A DNA stretch of 64,000 nt from Paludibacter sp. (GCA_019163375.1 JAFLKK010000004.1:496001-560000); one strand, 5' to 3'; shown: positions 41,410 to 50,844, counted from the first letter of the stretch. Translations and numbers: made by a program. The notes: generated from the sequence alone by a model not told the origin.

Positions 41410-43080
41410 TTATTTTAAAATTTTCTCAAACGCCCCGGGAGTTTCAAGTATCTCTATGGCTTTTAGCAGCGATTCGTTATCGGCATCCATAATTTGATAA
41501 TATTCATTTGTTTCCCACAAACTACTGGCTATTAATGCTTTTAATTGTAGTTTAATCAAAGGTTTCGATTTATCAAATTCCTTTTTCTCTACATTTTCTT
41601 TGTCAATAGTCTCTTTGTCCTCCTTGATGGGTGCAACCTGAGTTGTTGTGCTGTCTTTCGGCAGTTTGGTTGTGCTGGCTTTTTCTTTTTCTTTATCGGC
41701 TGCGGTGATTAATGCATTCAGAAATGCGTCGTCCGGTTCGAATTCCTTTTTGAATTTCTCAAATGTTGGATATTTCTTTTTTAGTTCGGCGCGATTTTTA
41801 TCGACATACTGCACGCAAACTTTATTGATAATGCCCAGTGAAACCAGTTTCCGATGAAAGTCGGTGTATCTGGTAGTGTCCAACGGAACGAAAATGTCGG
41901 GCATAATGCCACCACCGCCATAAACGGTGCGTTTTAAACTAAGTGTTTGGTAGTGCAGGGAGTCGGGGAAATGAATGCTGTCGGCATGCAACAGTTCGCC
42001 TTTGTTGTAGCGGTTAATCAAATCCAGTTCGTATTTATCCTTTCCCTCTTTGTACGGTTTCTGTATGCAACGTCCGGTAGGCGTGTAGTAGCGTGCTGTG
42101 GTAAGTCGCATTACCGAACCATCGATAAGTGGAAACTGGCGTTGAACCAGCCCTTTGCCGAAGGAACGGCGACCTACGATTAATGCTCTGTCCCAGTCTT
42201 GCAGTGCTCCTGACACGATTTCGCTGGCCGATGCTGAGTATTCGTCAATCAACACAATCAGTTTTCCGGTTTCGAAATTTCCGGCATTGGTAGAAACGGC
42301 AGTGCTTTTCGGTTGGTTAAGCCCTTCGGTATAAACAATGAGGCGGTCTTTCCCCATAAACTCGTCGGCCAGTTGAATGGCAGCGTTCAAATAACCACCT
42401 CCATTGCCCTGTAAGCTTAGAATAAGACTTTTCATGCCTTTTTCCTGAAGCTTGGCGAATGCTTTTTTGAACTCTTCTACCGTTGTGCTTCCAAAGCTGC
42501 TGATTTTTATATAGCCAATATCTTTACCAATCATGTAAGTGGCATCCACGCTATACAATGGAATTTTATCGCGGATAATCTTAAAGAGCAATAATTGAGA
42601 TTTCCCGGCACGAAGGATTCGTACGGATACTTCCGATCCTTTAGGACCACGAAGGCTTTTCAGAATTTCAGAATTGGGAGTTTTTACACCCGCAATTAAT
42701 TTGTCGCCAATGTAAATGATACGGTCGCCAGGTAAAATACCTACTTTGGCGGCAGGGCAACCCGCCACTGTTTGAGAAACCAAAAGTGTGTCGTTAAACA
42801 TCTGAAACTGAATGCCGACACCTTCGAAACTGCCTTCGAGTGGCTCGTTTACTCTCTCCACTTCTTCTTTTGGAATGTAGGATGAGTGCGGATCCAGGTC
42901 TTTTAAGATGGCCGTTAAGGTCGATTCCACTATTTTTTTATCGTCGATGCTGTCCACATATAGGTTCGAGATGGCAGTCAGTGCATTTGACAATTTGCGT
43001 TGTTGCATTGATGAAATACCTTGCGCAAAGAGGATCGTTGTGAATATGCTAAAGGTGAAGAGAATGGAAAATTTTTTCAT
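41410..43080 (-). CDS. S41 carboxy-terminal processing protease
   Basis: A 556-residue periplasmic protease of the CtpA/Prc group. Signal peptide about 1-20 (FSILFTFSIFTTILFAQG). A PDZ domain spans about 85-170 (GVGIQFQMFNDTLLVSQ, then AKVGILPGDRIIYIGD). The S41 domain follows, with the catalytic serine in EYSASASEI (280-288) and Lys309 in RRSFGKGLVQ. A tail of about 150 residues, with a Lys/Glu-rich stretch, is common in Bacteroidetes members. Such enzymes trim or degrade periplasmic proteins. The -7 TATCTTTG (43151-43158) gives a leader of about 65 bases. Confidence 0.93.
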   Translation of the reverse strand: MKKFSILFTFSIFTTILFAQGISSMQQRKLSNALTAISNLYVDSIDDKKIVESTLTAILKDLDPHSSYIPKEEVERVNEPLEGSFEGVGIQFQMFNDTLLVSQTVAGCPAAKVGILPGDRIIYIGDKLIAGVKTPNSEILKSLRGPKGSEVSVRILRAGKSQLLLFKIIRDKIPLYSVDATYMIGKDIGYIKISSFGSTTVEEFKKAFAKLQEKGMKSLILSLQGNGGGYLNAAIQLADEFMGKDRLIVYTEGLNQPKSTAVSTNAGNFETGKLIVLIDEYSASASEIVSGALQDWDRALIVGRRSFGKGLVQRQFPLIDGSVMRLTTARYYTPTGRCIQKPYKEGKDKYELDLINRYNKGELLHADSIHFPDSLHYQTLSLKRTVYGGGGIMPDIFVPLDTTRYTDFHRKLVSLGIINKVCVQYVDKNRAELKKKYPTFEKFKKEFEPDDAFLNALITAADKEKEKASTTKLPKDSTTTQVAPIKEDKETIDKENVEKKEFDKSKPLIKLQLKALIASSLWETNEYYQIMDADNESLLKAIEILETPGAFEKILK

Positions 43081-43150
43081 GATTCAGTGTCAGTGTTACA
43101 ATTTTGCTAACTTTCTAGCGTTTTAAGACCGTTTTTTTAGAAACGGACTG

Positions 43151-43158
43151 CAAAGATA
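43151..43158 (-). promoter_or_regulatory. Promoter -7 element of the S41 protease gene
   Basis: TATCTTTG on the minus strand, a perfect Bacteroidetes -7 match. A small hairpin (ccgttt...aaacgg) lies in the leader. Confidence 0.6.
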
Positions 43159-43237
43159 CATTTTTTTGTAGTCTCAGTTTGTGCTGTTTATATATAATAA
43201 ATAGAAATAATGTTGAATTTAACGTTTAGATTTTTAT

Positions 43238-43876
43238 TCAGCGCTGAGACATTTTATTTAATAGATGCATCCCTGCACTTAAATCTTTCATTTTGCAGGC
43301 TTTAGCGTTGGCGATATGTTGGTATATTTCGCTAATATTCAATTCGCTTTCGTCTGTTTCTACAAATAGTGCTTCGATAGGAGTGAGCTGCACGCTGGCT
43401 GCATTAAAATGTTCGCCGTACGACAAAGCACAGCCTGCTTTAAGCGCTTGTGCTGCCAGTTCGGGTTTTCCTCTAAAGCCGTGGATGATCCACAGTTGTG
43501 TGGGATTCCATTTCTTTTTTAAAGCAAAAAGCTCGTTGAAATAACCCACACAGTGAATAATAAGCGGTTTGCTTGATTTTTCGGATATTGTTATCTGTTT
43601 CTCGAAAATACTTAGCTGCTCTTCATAACCGGCGCTCGAATGCTTGTCTAATCCGCATTCGCCCACAGCAATAAACCGGTTGTCTTTTGCCCACATCTCC
43701 AATTTTGACAGCTCCTCTTCCGAAAATGTGTCGACATGCCACGGATGAATCCCGACAGAGCAAAATGCTTGCTTGTTGGACGCGAAGAAGTCCTCAGCTT
43801 CGCCGAAAGTTAGATTTCTAACGGATATATGGGAAGCTGTCGAATGGTTAGAGTGTGTGTGAATGTCTACAAGCAC
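43238..43876 (-). CDS. TatD-family metal-dependent hydrolase
   Basis: A 212-residue TIM-barrel hydrolase of the TatD DNase family, somewhat short (typical about 255). Metal ligands are visible: DIHTHS (4-9), the Glu in VGECGLD near 72, His in LIIHCVGY near 110, HGFRG near 134 and Asp in FVETDES near 173. TatD enzymes act as 3'-5' exonucleases or deoxyribonucleases; the short members in Bacteroidetes are uncharacterised. A -7 box TACTTTTG lies at 43903-43910. Confidence 0.88.
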   Translation of the reverse strand: MLVDIHTHSNHSTASHISVRNLTFGEAEDFFASNKQAFCSVGIHPWHVDTFSEEELSKLEMWAKDNRFIAVGECGLDKHSSAGYEEQLSIFEKQITISEKSSKPLIIHCVGYFNELFALKKKWNPTQLWIIHGFRGKPELAAQALKAGCALSYGEHFNAASVQLTPIEALFVETDESELNISEIYQHIANAKACKMKDLSAGMHLLNKMSQR

Positions 43877-43902
43877 GATGATTTTTATTGGAAAATGGAT
43901 TA

Positions 43903-43910
43903 CAAAAGTA
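43903..43910 (-). promoter_or_regulatory. Promoter -7 element of the TatD gene
   Basis: TACTTTTG on the minus strand, 27 bases before the ATG at 43876. No clear -33 TTTG is seen. Confidence 0.5.
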
Positions 43911-44069
43911 ATAAAATCTAATTGTATTTAGATTTTTTGATGCTGTGCAATTATATACTTATCAATGACATGTGCGTTGTGAAGAGTTTGAACATAAATA
44001 ATGTTATTTGATAAGTTAAATACTTATTCGCAAATAGGAATGGTTGTAGACTGCTTTAGATAGGAAGTG

Positions 44070-44295
44070 AAAAAACACATAGAGCACATAGGCACATAAA
44101 ATAGTACATTGTCGAACTGTCCTCCTCAATCAGAAAAAGGACACATAGTTATAAAACTACGTTTTATAATACAAAAATAGCTGGATTACTGCTTTTGTCT
44201 ACTCCCTCAATACTTCAAATCTATGTGTCTGCCAAAGGCAGATTTTTATAATTTTATCCAAAGAAACTCTATGTGCCTATGTGGTTTGAAATTTT
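44070..44295. repeat. Long inverted-repeat element 3
   Basis: Left arm with aacacatagagcacatagg and cacata; right arm with actctatgtgcctatgtgg. An inner pair ggacacatag / ctatgtgtct nests inside. It is a degenerate relative of the elements at 13.4 and 15.8 kb and fills most of the 570-bp gap before ahcY. No gene lies in 43911-44399. Confidence 0.6.
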
Positions 44296-44399
44296 CTGTT
44301 TGTACTTAGCACTCTATTCGGTAATTCAAATATGCTACTACATTATGTTCTGACCATTAATTAGTTGCGAATAATCTCCGTTTTTTCATCTAAAACTTG

Positions 44400-44407
44400 T
44401 ATCTTTG
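44400..44407 (+). promoter_or_regulatory. Promoter -7 element of ahcY
   Basis: TATCTTTG, a perfect -7 match, 43 bases before the ATG at 44451. No convincing -33 TTTG is at the right distance. Confidence 0.6.
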
Positions 44408-44450
44408 CGCTCCCATTTTGGAATAAATAATCAAAACGAAAAATAATAAA

Positions 44451-45872
44451 ATGAATACAACAGAATTATTCAGCACTTTACCTTACAAAGTAGCGGATAT
44501 GTCGCAAGCTGATTTTGGACGAAAAGAAATTGAATTGGCCGAAAAAGAGATGCCGGGTTTGATGGCATTACGCAAAAAATATGGAGTTGAAAAACCATTG
44601 AAAGGTGCTCGTATTATGGGCTCGCTTCACATGACTATCCAAACAGCAGTGCTTATCGAAACCTTGGTTGAGCTTGGTGCTGAAGTACGCTGGTGTAGTT
44701 GTAATATTTATTCTACGCAAGACCATGCTGCTGCTGCAATTGCTGCTGCCGGTGTTCCTGTTTATGCATGGAAAGGCGAAACATTAGAAGAATATTGGTG
44801 GTGTACGTTGCAAGCTCTTACTTTCGAAGGTCATAAAGGCCCGAACGTAATTGTTGACGATGGTGGTGACGCTACTATGATGATTCACGTGGGTGTGGCT
44901 GCTGAGAAAGATGCTGTAGCATTGGACAAAAAAGCCGATGGTGATGATGAGCGTTTGTTGTACGCTATCTTGAAAGATGTTTTAAAAGAAGATAATGGTA
45001 TCTGGACACGTATGATTCCTGAGCTTCGTGGTGTGTCAGAAGAAACCACTACCGGTGTTCACCGTTTGTACCAAATGTTGGAAGAGGGTTCATTGTTGTT
45101 CCCTGCCTTCAATGTGAATGACTCGGTAACCAAATCGAAATTCGATAACCTTTACGGCTGTCGTGAATCATTGGCCGACGGTATCAAGCGTGCTACCGAC
45201 ATTATGTTGGCCGGCAAAGTGGTGGTAGTTTGTGGTTATGGCGACGTAGGAAAAGGATGTGCCCGCTCGATGGTGGCTTACGGTGCCCGCGTTATTGTAA
45301 CCGAAATTGACCCGATTTGTGCATTGCAGGCTTCGATGGAAGGTTTCCAGGTAACTACTATTGAAGAGGCATTGGCCGAAGGAAATATTTACGTAACCAC
45401 CACCGGAAACAAAGATATCATCCGCATTGAGCATATTGCCAAAATGAAAGATGCAGCTATCATTTGTAATATCGGTCACTTCGACAATGAAATTCAAGTG
45501 GAGAAATTGAAACAATATCCGGGCATTGAGCTGGTAAATATCAAACCTCAGGTTGACAAATATATTTTCCCTGATGGAAAATGTGTATTGTTGTTGGCCG
45601 ATGGTCGTTTGGTAAACCTTGGTTGTGCTACCGGTCACCCTTCGTTTGTAATGAGTAATTCATTTACCAATCAAACATTGGCGCAAATTGAATTATTTAC
45701 CAAAGATTATCCTGTAGATGTGTATCGCTTACCAAAACATTTGGATGAAGAGGTGGCACGCTTGCACTTAGAGCAATTGGGAGTGAAACTTACCGTTCTT
45801 ACTCCGGAACAAGCTGCTTATATTGGCGTTGATGCCAATGGGCCATACAAACCGGAGCATTACAGATACTAA
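44451..45872 (+). CDS. ahcY: Adenosylhomocysteinase
   Basis: A 473-residue NAD-dependent enzyme that hydrolyses S-adenosylhomocysteine to adenosine and homocysteine, completing the methylation cycle. The NAD-binding loop is [20 protein letters not shown] (257-276 region), flanking substrate motifs [16 protein letters not shown] and [15 protein letters not shown], and the conserved C-terminus YKPEHYRY. Full length. It stands alone, with a clear promoter and a strong terminator (45906-45939). Confidence 0.97.
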   Translation: MNTTELFSTLPYKVADMSQADFGRKEIELAEKEMPGLMALRKKYGVEKPLKGARIMGSLHMTIQTAVLIETLVELGAEVRWCSCNIYSTQDHAAAAIAAAGVPVYAWKGETLEEYWWCTLQALTFEGHKGPNVIVDDGGDATMMIHVGVAAEKDAVALDKKADGDDERLLYAILKDVLKEDNGIWTRMIPELRGVSEETTTGVHRLYQMLEEGSLLFPAFNVNDSVTKSKFDNLYGCRESLADGIKRATDIMLAGKVVVVCGYGDVGKGCARSMVAYGARVIVTEIDPICALQASMEGFQVTTIEEALAEGNIYVTTTGNKDIIRIEHIAKMKDAAIICNIGHFDNEIQVEKLKQYPGIELVNIKPQVDKYIFPDGKCVLLLADGRLVNLGCATGHPSFVMSNSFTNQTLAQIELFTKDYPVDVYRLPKHLDEEVARLHLEQLGVKLTVLTPEQAAYIGVDANGPYKPEHYRY

Positions 45873-45905
45873 ACCGTTATTTATAACAGGTTTCGGAATA
45901 ACTAT

Positions 45906-45939
45906 AAAAGCCGCATTCATTGATTTGAATGCGGCTTTT
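45906..45939. terminator. Terminator of ahcY
   Basis: Stem AAAAGCCGCATTCA (45906-45919) / TGAATGCGGCTTTT (45926-45939), 14 bp perfect, loop of 6. Symmetrical A and T runs allow use from both sides. The following 200 bp to the hpt promoter show no gene. Confidence 0.88.
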
Positions 45940-46136
45940 ATGTTCGGTATTAAGTGAGTAAGAAGCCTATTTGTGTTGGTTAGACTTCGTACTGCGGCAG
46001 GGCGATAGCTTCCGTTTTTCAACTCTCATTTTCAGCTCCATATAGTCTGCTCCGAAATGCCGGTTGCATGAACGATGAACGGATATAAATCGGTCTAAAG
46101 TTTAACACCGATATTCCACAATAGCAAGGCTAAGTA

Positions 46137-46167
46137 TTTGAAAAGCGAATGTTTTATAGTACTTTTG
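46137..46167 (+). promoter_or_regulatory. Promoter of hpt
   Basis: TTTG (46137-46140), exactly 19 bp, TACTTTTG (46160-46167). This is a textbook Bacteroidetes sigma-70-type promoter. The leader to the ATG at 46284 is about 110 bases and shows no riboswitch-like fold. Confidence 0.75.
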
Positions 46168-46283
46168 CAGAAAATTTACAATTTGCCGTACTATTTTCAA
46201 AAATGATCGGCTTTGCTTTTTTTCATACAAAGAAAAATTCAGAGCAATGATCAGTTAGAAAAAGAAAACACATAACTCTACCC

Positions 46284-46823
46284 ATGAACACAATTCAAAT
46301 TCTAGACAAAAAATTTGCGCTCTCGATACCCGAAGTGGAAATTCAGGCAGCTGTTCGCAAGGTGGCTGAAGCCATCAATCACGATATTGCCAATACAAAT
46401 CCACTTTTCATTTGTGTTCTTAATGGAGCATTTATGTTTGCCGGCGATTTGATGAAATCAATCAACTTTCCCTGCGAGATTACTTTCGTAAAACTTTCGT
46501 CGTACGAGGGTTTTACCACTACCGGCAATGTAAAAGAAGTTATCGGGCTGAGCGAAAGTGTGGTAGGTCGTAATGTAGTGGTGGTAGAAGATATTGTGGA
46601 TACGGGCATCACCATGGAACGCATTCTTAGTTCCCTTAAAACAAAAGGTGCGAATGAGATTCGCGTGGCTACTTTTCTGCAAAAACCGGATGCGTTGCAA
46701 CGTGATATCACGATCGACTATGTGGCGATGAGAATTCCTAACGATTTTATTGTAGGATATGGTTTGGACTACGACGGTTACGGCCGCAATTTGAAAGATA
46801 TTTACACGGTAGTGGAGGAGTAG
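46284..46823 (+). CDS. hpt: Hypoxanthine phosphoribosyltransferase
   Basis: A 179-residue purine salvage enzyme that joins hypoxanthine (or guanine) to PRPP. The PRPP loop is VVVVEDIVDTGITMERIL near residues 96-113; the flexible loop SSYEGFTTTG lies at about 72; the base-contact end is YVAMRIPNDFIVGYGLDYDG. It is followed 124 bp later by adk in the same direction, an arrangement common in Bacteroidales. Confidence 0.95.
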   Translation: MNTIQILDKKFALSIPEVEIQAAVRKVAEAINHDIANTNPLFICVLNGAFMFAGDLMKSINFPCEITFVKLSSYEGFTTTGNVKEVIGLSESVVGRNVVVVEDIVDTGITMERILSSLKTKGANEIRVATFLQKPDALQRDITIDYVAMRIPNDFIVGYGLDYDGYGRNLKDIYTVVEE

Positions 46824-46947
46824 GCAGTTGAGATTTCTGTAGTATAAAAAAAGCCCTCTTTGAAATAAATTGAACAATTCACACCTCGAAGCTAATTCCA
46901 TAGGTATTATTCTGCTTCGTTAAACTTAATATTAAATATAAAAAAGA

Positions 46948-47523
46948 ATGTTGAACATTATTATTTGTGGTGCTCCAGGATGTGGAAAAGGCACACAAAG
47001 CGATTTGATTGTTGAGAAGTATGCGTTAAAACACCTTTCAACCGGCGATTTACTCCGTAAAGAAATTGGAGAGAAAACTCAATTGGGCCTCGAAGCCGAA
47101 AAATTTATTTCGTTAGGTAATCTGGTTCCCGACCAAATGATTATCGACATGATTACGAATGCAGTGAATGCATTACCTGCTAATTGCAACGGGATTATTC
47201 TTGACGGATTTCCACGCACGGTGGCTCAAGCCGAAGCATTGGAAGCTTTATTGAATAGCATCAACAAGCCAACTACCGTTTTGCTCGACCTGAGAGTTGA
47301 CGACGAAGAACTCATTACTCGTTTGTTGAAACGCGGTGAAACTTCAGGACGTAGCGACGATAACCTGGAAACAATTAAAAAACGTCTGGAAGTGTACGAA
47401 AAAAGCACTGCTCCGGTAAGCGATTACTACAAAAATCTAAACAAATATGCCGCTATCGAAGGCATGGGATCTGTCGAAGACATCTTTGTCCGCATAGCAT
47501 CAGCCATCGATTCGACAAAATAA
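46948..47523 (+). CDS. adk: Adenylate kinase
   Basis: A 191-residue adenylate kinase (ATP + AMP to 2 ADP). P-loop GAPGCGKGTQ (7-16); AMP-binding LSTGDLLRKEI; DGFPRT near 84-89; a short LID (LLKRGETSGRSDDN) without the zinc-finger insertion, hence the short type. The C-terminal helix ends normally. It shares the hpt-adk-obgE order with related genomes. Confidence 0.96.
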   Translation: MLNIIICGAPGCGKGTQSDLIVEKYALKHLSTGDLLRKEIGEKTQLGLEAEKFISLGNLVPDQMIIDMITNAVNALPANCNGIILDGFPRTVAQAEALEALLNSINKPTTVLLDLRVDDEELITRLLKRGETSGRSDDNLETIKKRLEVYEKSTAPVSDYYKNLNKYAAIEGMGSVEDIFVRIASAIDSTK

Positions 47524-47581
47524 AATCCGACTAAATATACCTATTTTCAACAAATTACACTGGGAACTCTTCTCAGTGTAG

Positions 47582-47611
47582 TTTGTTATCCCTATAAATT
47601 GAGTACTTTTG
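47582..47611 (+). promoter_or_regulatory. Promoter of obgE
   Basis: TTTG (47582-47585), 18 bp, TACTTTTG (47604-47611). The obgE ATG is 64 bases downstream. It overlaps an imperfect hairpin (actgggaactcttctcagtg, 47559-47578) that may end the adk transcript. Confidence 0.65.
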
Positions 47612-47674
47612 TACCCTCATTCTAGCATCAAGAGGCATTGGTCTTGATTATTTATTCTTCATTCAAATACAAAA

Positions 47675-48808
47675 ATGGCAAGTTCTAACTTTGTTGATTA
47701 CGTAAAAATATATTGTCGTTCGGGCAAAGGTGGACCGGGTTCAAAGCATTTATACCGGGATAAACTAACCCAAAAGGGTGGTCCCGACGGTGGTGATGGT
47801 GGACGTGGTGGTCATATCATCCTCCGTGGAAGTAAGAACCACTGGACGCTTATTCACCTGAAATATGCCCGACATATTCATGCTGAAGATGGCGATGGCG
47901 GTAGCCGCAGTCGTAGTTTTGGTAAAGAAGGTGAAGATAAAGTGATTGAAGTGCCTTGTGGAACTGTAGTTTATGATGCCGAAACCGGTGAATACCTTTG
48001 CGACATCAAAGACGATGGACAAGAGGTAATCATTTTTCCGGGTGGACGTGGTGGACGTGGTAACTGGCACTTTCGTACCGCTACCAATCAAACACCGCGC
48101 TTTGCACAACCGGGCGAGATGGGAATTGAAAAAACCATTATCCTGCAATTAAAAGTGCTTGCTGATGTTGGTTTGGTAGGTTTCCCTAATGCCGGTAAAT
48201 CCACTTTGTTATCAGTTGTTTCGGCTGCAAAACCTGAGATTGCCAATTATCCCTTTACTACTCTTGTTCCAAACCTGGGTATCGTATCTTATCGCGATAC
48301 GCGTTCGTTCGTAATGGCTGATATTCCGGGAATTATCGAAGGAGCTTCAGAAGGTCGTGGGTTGGGATTGCGCTTTTTACGTCATATTGAACGAAATTCT
48401 ATTTTGTTGTTTATGATTCCTGCCGATTGTGATGATATTCAGAAAGAGCACGATATTTTGCTAAACGAATTACAACAATACAATCCGGAACTTGTAGACA
48501 AACAACGCATACTTGCCATTACCAAATGCGATTTGCTTGATGATGAGTTGATGGAAGAGATTAAGACTTTAGTGCCGAAAGATATTCAAACCGTATTTAT
48601 TTCGTCGTTGACAGGACTGGGTATTATGGAATTAAAAGACCTTATCTGGACCGAGATCAACAAAGAATCCAACAAAGTTGTGGAGATCACTCACCAGCCA
48701 ATGCACATTGCTTACAAGGAAGTGGAGGAAGAAGAGGAAGAGGAGGAAGATGAAGACGAAGATGATGACTTGAGCCAATACAAAGGAATTGGATGGGATG
48801 AACTTTAG
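47675..48808 (+). CDS. obgE: Obg GTPase involved in ribosome assembly
   Basis: A 377-residue GTPase that assists 50S subunit maturation. The glycine-rich Obg fold occupies residues 1-158 ([19 protein letters not shown]). The G domain follows: G1 GFPNAGKST near 169-177, switch region [11 protein letters not shown]3 [16 protein letters not shown] and G4 TKCD. The tail is short and strongly acidic ([17 protein letters not shown]), as in other Bacteroidetes. It is followed by pgeF with 100 bp between. Confidence 0.96.
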   Translation: MASSNFVDYVKIYCRSGKGGPGSKHLYRDKLTQKGGPDGGDGGRGGHIILRGSKNHWTLIHLKYARHIHAEDGDGGSRSRSFGKEGEDKVIEVPCGTVVYDAETGEYLCDIKDDGQEVIIFPGGRGGRGNWHFRTATNQTPRFAQPGEMGIEKTIILQLKVLADVGLVGFPNAGKSTLLSVVSAAKPEIANYPFTTLVPNLGIVSYRDTRSFVMADIPGIIEGASEGRGLGLRFLRHIERNSILLFMIPADCDDIQKEHDILLNELQQYNPELVDKQRILAITKCDLLDDELMEEIKTLVPKDIQTVFISSLTGLGIMELKDLIWTEINKESNKVVEITHQPMHIAYKEVEEEEEEEEDEDEDDDLSQYKGIGWDEL

Positions 48809-48912
48809 TCAGTTATCAGTTATCAGTTAAGTAGTGGTCAGGATACAATGTTCTGGTCTTTTACTTCACTCAATTATAATATATCTTCACTAATACTTAT
48901 CAACCATAAGTT

Positions 48913-49689
48913 GTGATTAGTTATAAGATTTTTGAAAAATACAATGAGATTGCCCATTTTTGTACCACCCGGCAAGGCGGTACAAGCGTGGGCAATTACG
49001 CATCATTCAATTTGAGCCCGTTCTCTGGCGACGACATGCATGCTGTAAACCAAAATAAGAGTAAGCTTGGCGAATGGTTGGGCATTGATGCCGATAAAAT
49101 CATACTGCCGTTTCAAACACATGGAACGGAGGTTCGAGAAATCAGCGACCGCTTTTTTGAGCTTGTCGACGAAGAAAAAAGGGACTACCTGAACGGTGTG
49201 GATGCAATTTTTACCCGCATACCAAAAGTATGCATTGGTATCAGCACAGCCGACTGTGTTCCTATTTTGTTTTATGACCCCACGAAACAGGTAATAGCTG
49301 CGGCTCATGCCGGCTGGCGGGGTACTTGTGGCAGAATAGCAGATAAAACAATAAATGCATTGGTTGAAGCTTATCATTGTCAACCAAGCGATATTTTGGT
49401 GACGATTGGACCTTCCATTTCGGCGAAAGTATATGAAGTGGGACAAGATGTGGTGGATAACTTCGAAAATGCCGGATTTGATAATTCCGAAATAGTGGAA
49501 ATAAGAAATACATCTATTTACCTCGATTTATGGAAAGCCAACGAGCAGTCGCTTCTCAAAGCGGGGATAGCTGCAGAAAATATTGAAGTGGCCGGTATCT
49601 GTACGTTTACGGAGCATGAACGTTTTTTCTCGGCTCGTCGACTGGGCATCAAATCGGGTCGGTTATTGAGTGGAATCATGTTGAAATAA
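48913..49689 (+). CDS. pgeF: Laccase-domain purine nucleoside phosphorylase/peptidoglycan editing factor
   Basis: A 258-residue protein of the YfiH/PgeF family (multicopper polyphenol oxidase-like fold). The zinc/copper site is His70 (FQTHGTEV), Cys115 (STADCVPI) and His132 (AAAHAGWRGT). Members are reported to phosphorolyse purine nucleosides and to keep D-Ala/L-Ser errors out of peptidoglycan in Escherichia coli. The start is GTG at 48913 (reads MISYKIFEKY); no ATG gives the conserved N-terminus. Its stop lies 1 bp before the next gene. Confidence 0.93.
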   Translation: MISYKIFEKYNEIAHFCTTRQGGTSVGNYASFNLSPFSGDDMHAVNQNKSKLGEWLGIDADKIILPFQTHGTEVREISDRFFELVDEEKRDYLNGVDAIFTRIPKVCIGISTADCVPILFYDPTKQVIAAAHAGWRGTCGRIADKTINALVEAYHCQPSDILVTIGPSISAKVYEVGQDVVDNFENAGFDNSEIVEIRNTSIYLDLWKANEQSLLKAGIAAENIEVAGICTFTEHERFFSARRLGIKSGRLLSGIMLK

Positions 49690-49690
49690 A

Positions 49691-50350
49691 ATGAATATTG
49701 AAATTTCAAATAGCATCAAAGAGGCTTGTCCGCACTTAGCGTTGGCAATCATTACCTGCGAAGTAACGAACCCGGAGACTTCGGCAGCGTTATGGAGCGA
49801 ACTGGAGGACGAAATTCAACGGTTTCGCGAAACATACGCTTTAGAAGATATCAACAAGCGGCCAAGCATTGCTGCTACCCGTAGTATTTACAAATCATTG
49901 GGAAAAGATCCAAACCGCTATCGTCCATCGTCCGAAGCCTTGTGTCGCCGCATTATTCGGGGCATTCCGATTTATAAAGTCAGCACCCTGGTTGATGTTA
50001 TCAATCTGGTTTCCATTCGCAGTGGATTTTCCATTGGCGGTTTTGATGCTGATCTAATTCAGGGAGATATAAAGTTAGATGCCGGAACTGCTAACGATGA
50101 TTTTGAAGCCATTGGCCGAGGCAAATTAAATGTGGAAGGACTACCACTCTACAAAGACCGGGTAGGCGGTATCGGCACGCCAACAAGCGATAACGAGCGT
50201 ACCAAGCTCTCGGTGGATACAACACAGTTGTTGGTTGTGATAAATGGATACAGCGGCGAGAATGGGCTTATGGAAGCTGCAAACCACTGCATTCAATTGT
50301 TGGAAAAATATGCTGCGCTGGGGAAATGCGAAGTGAATATCCTCAAATAA
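49691..50350 (+). CDS. B3/4 tRNA-editing-like domain protein
   Basis: A 219-residue protein with the B3/B4 domain found in the beta subunit of phenylalanyl-tRNA synthetase, where it edits Tyr-tRNA(Phe). Landmarks: RPSIAATRSIYKSLGKDPNR near 57-76, RPSSEALCRRI, then GFDADLIQGDI and PTSDNERTKL. Stand-alone forms are thought to edit mischarged tRNA or bind amino acids; the exact role is unknown. It starts 1 bp after pgeF stop, so both are co-translated. The 21-bp array 3 begins just after its stop. Confidence 0.9.
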   Translation: MNIEISNSIKEACPHLALAIITCEVTNPETSAALWSELEDEIQRFRETYALEDINKRPSIAATRSIYKSLGKDPNRYRPSSEALCRRIIRGIPIYKVSTLVDVINLVSIRSGFSIGGFDADLIQGDIKLDAGTANDDFEAIGRGKLNVEGLPLYKDRVGGIGTPTSDNERTKLSVDTTQLLVVINGYSGENGLMEAANHCIQLLEKYAALGKCEVNILK

Positions 50351-50373
50351 TCTTCTGGCTTACTCGCAACTCA

Positions 50374-50602
50374 AGCCAAATCTGATTTTGAGATAAAAAG
50401 ACTCGACGCCAAATGTTTTTGTTTCGGTAACGAGAGAAAATCATTCGATGTTGAAAGAAAAAGACTCGACGCCGAAACAAAAAGACTCAAATTCGAATCT
50501 TTTTGTTTCGAATTTGAGATAAAAAGACTCGCTGTCGAATGATTTTGTTTCGGCTTCGAGTGTAAAAGATTCGGCGTTGAATGAAAAAGATTCAAATTCG
50601 AG
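50374..50602. repeat. 21-bp tandem array 3 with phased A/T tracts
   Basis: About ten units of 21 bp from 50395, plus a degenerate unit from 50374. Each unit opens with a five-base A or T tract (aaaaagactc or tttttgtttc) and closes with an 11-base half such as gacgccgaaac or gaatttgagat; several halves contain the palindrome ATTCGAAT or TTCGAA. The A-tracts recur every 21 bp, that is every two helical turns, a known basis for intrinsically bent DNA. It lies between the convergent B3/4 gene and xseB and ends in a poly-T run. Confidence 0.88.
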
Positions 50603-50612
50603 TTTTTTTTAT

Positions 50613-50816
50613 TTAATCCCCCAAATCAGTCATAATTTTTTCCAGATCCTCATCCAGTTGATGCAGTTGTTTTTTGCAAAACTCCATCAACACAGCGGCA
50701 CGTTTCACTTTTTCGGAAATCAGATCCATATTTATTTCTGAATTATTTTCCAATTCAGCCAAAATAGTTTCAAGCTCGGCAACTGCTTCGGTATATGTAA
50801 GTTTTGTTTTAGACAT
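50613..50816 (-). CDS. xseB: Exodeoxyribonuclease VII small subunit
   Basis: A 67-residue protein matching XseB: TYTEAVAELETILAELEN, INMDLISEKVKRAAVLMEFCKKQLHQ and a short tail LDEDLEKIM. Six XseB-type chains decorate the XseA catalytic subunit in other bacteria. xseA is not adjacent here. The gene ends directly at the poly-T/array 3 border. Confidence 0.93.
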   Translation of the reverse strand: MSKTKLTYTEAVAELETILAELENNSEINMDLISEKVKRAAVLMEFCKKQLHQLDEDLEKIMTDLGD

Positions 50817-50844
50817 TGTAAATTGTGTGTTTTTTTAGTTTGTT

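Noticed and set aside
46880-46900. Possible further regulon site (attcacacc) before adk
   Set aside because: The TGTGAAT-like box is present but there are no TGTAAC half-sites at the required distances.
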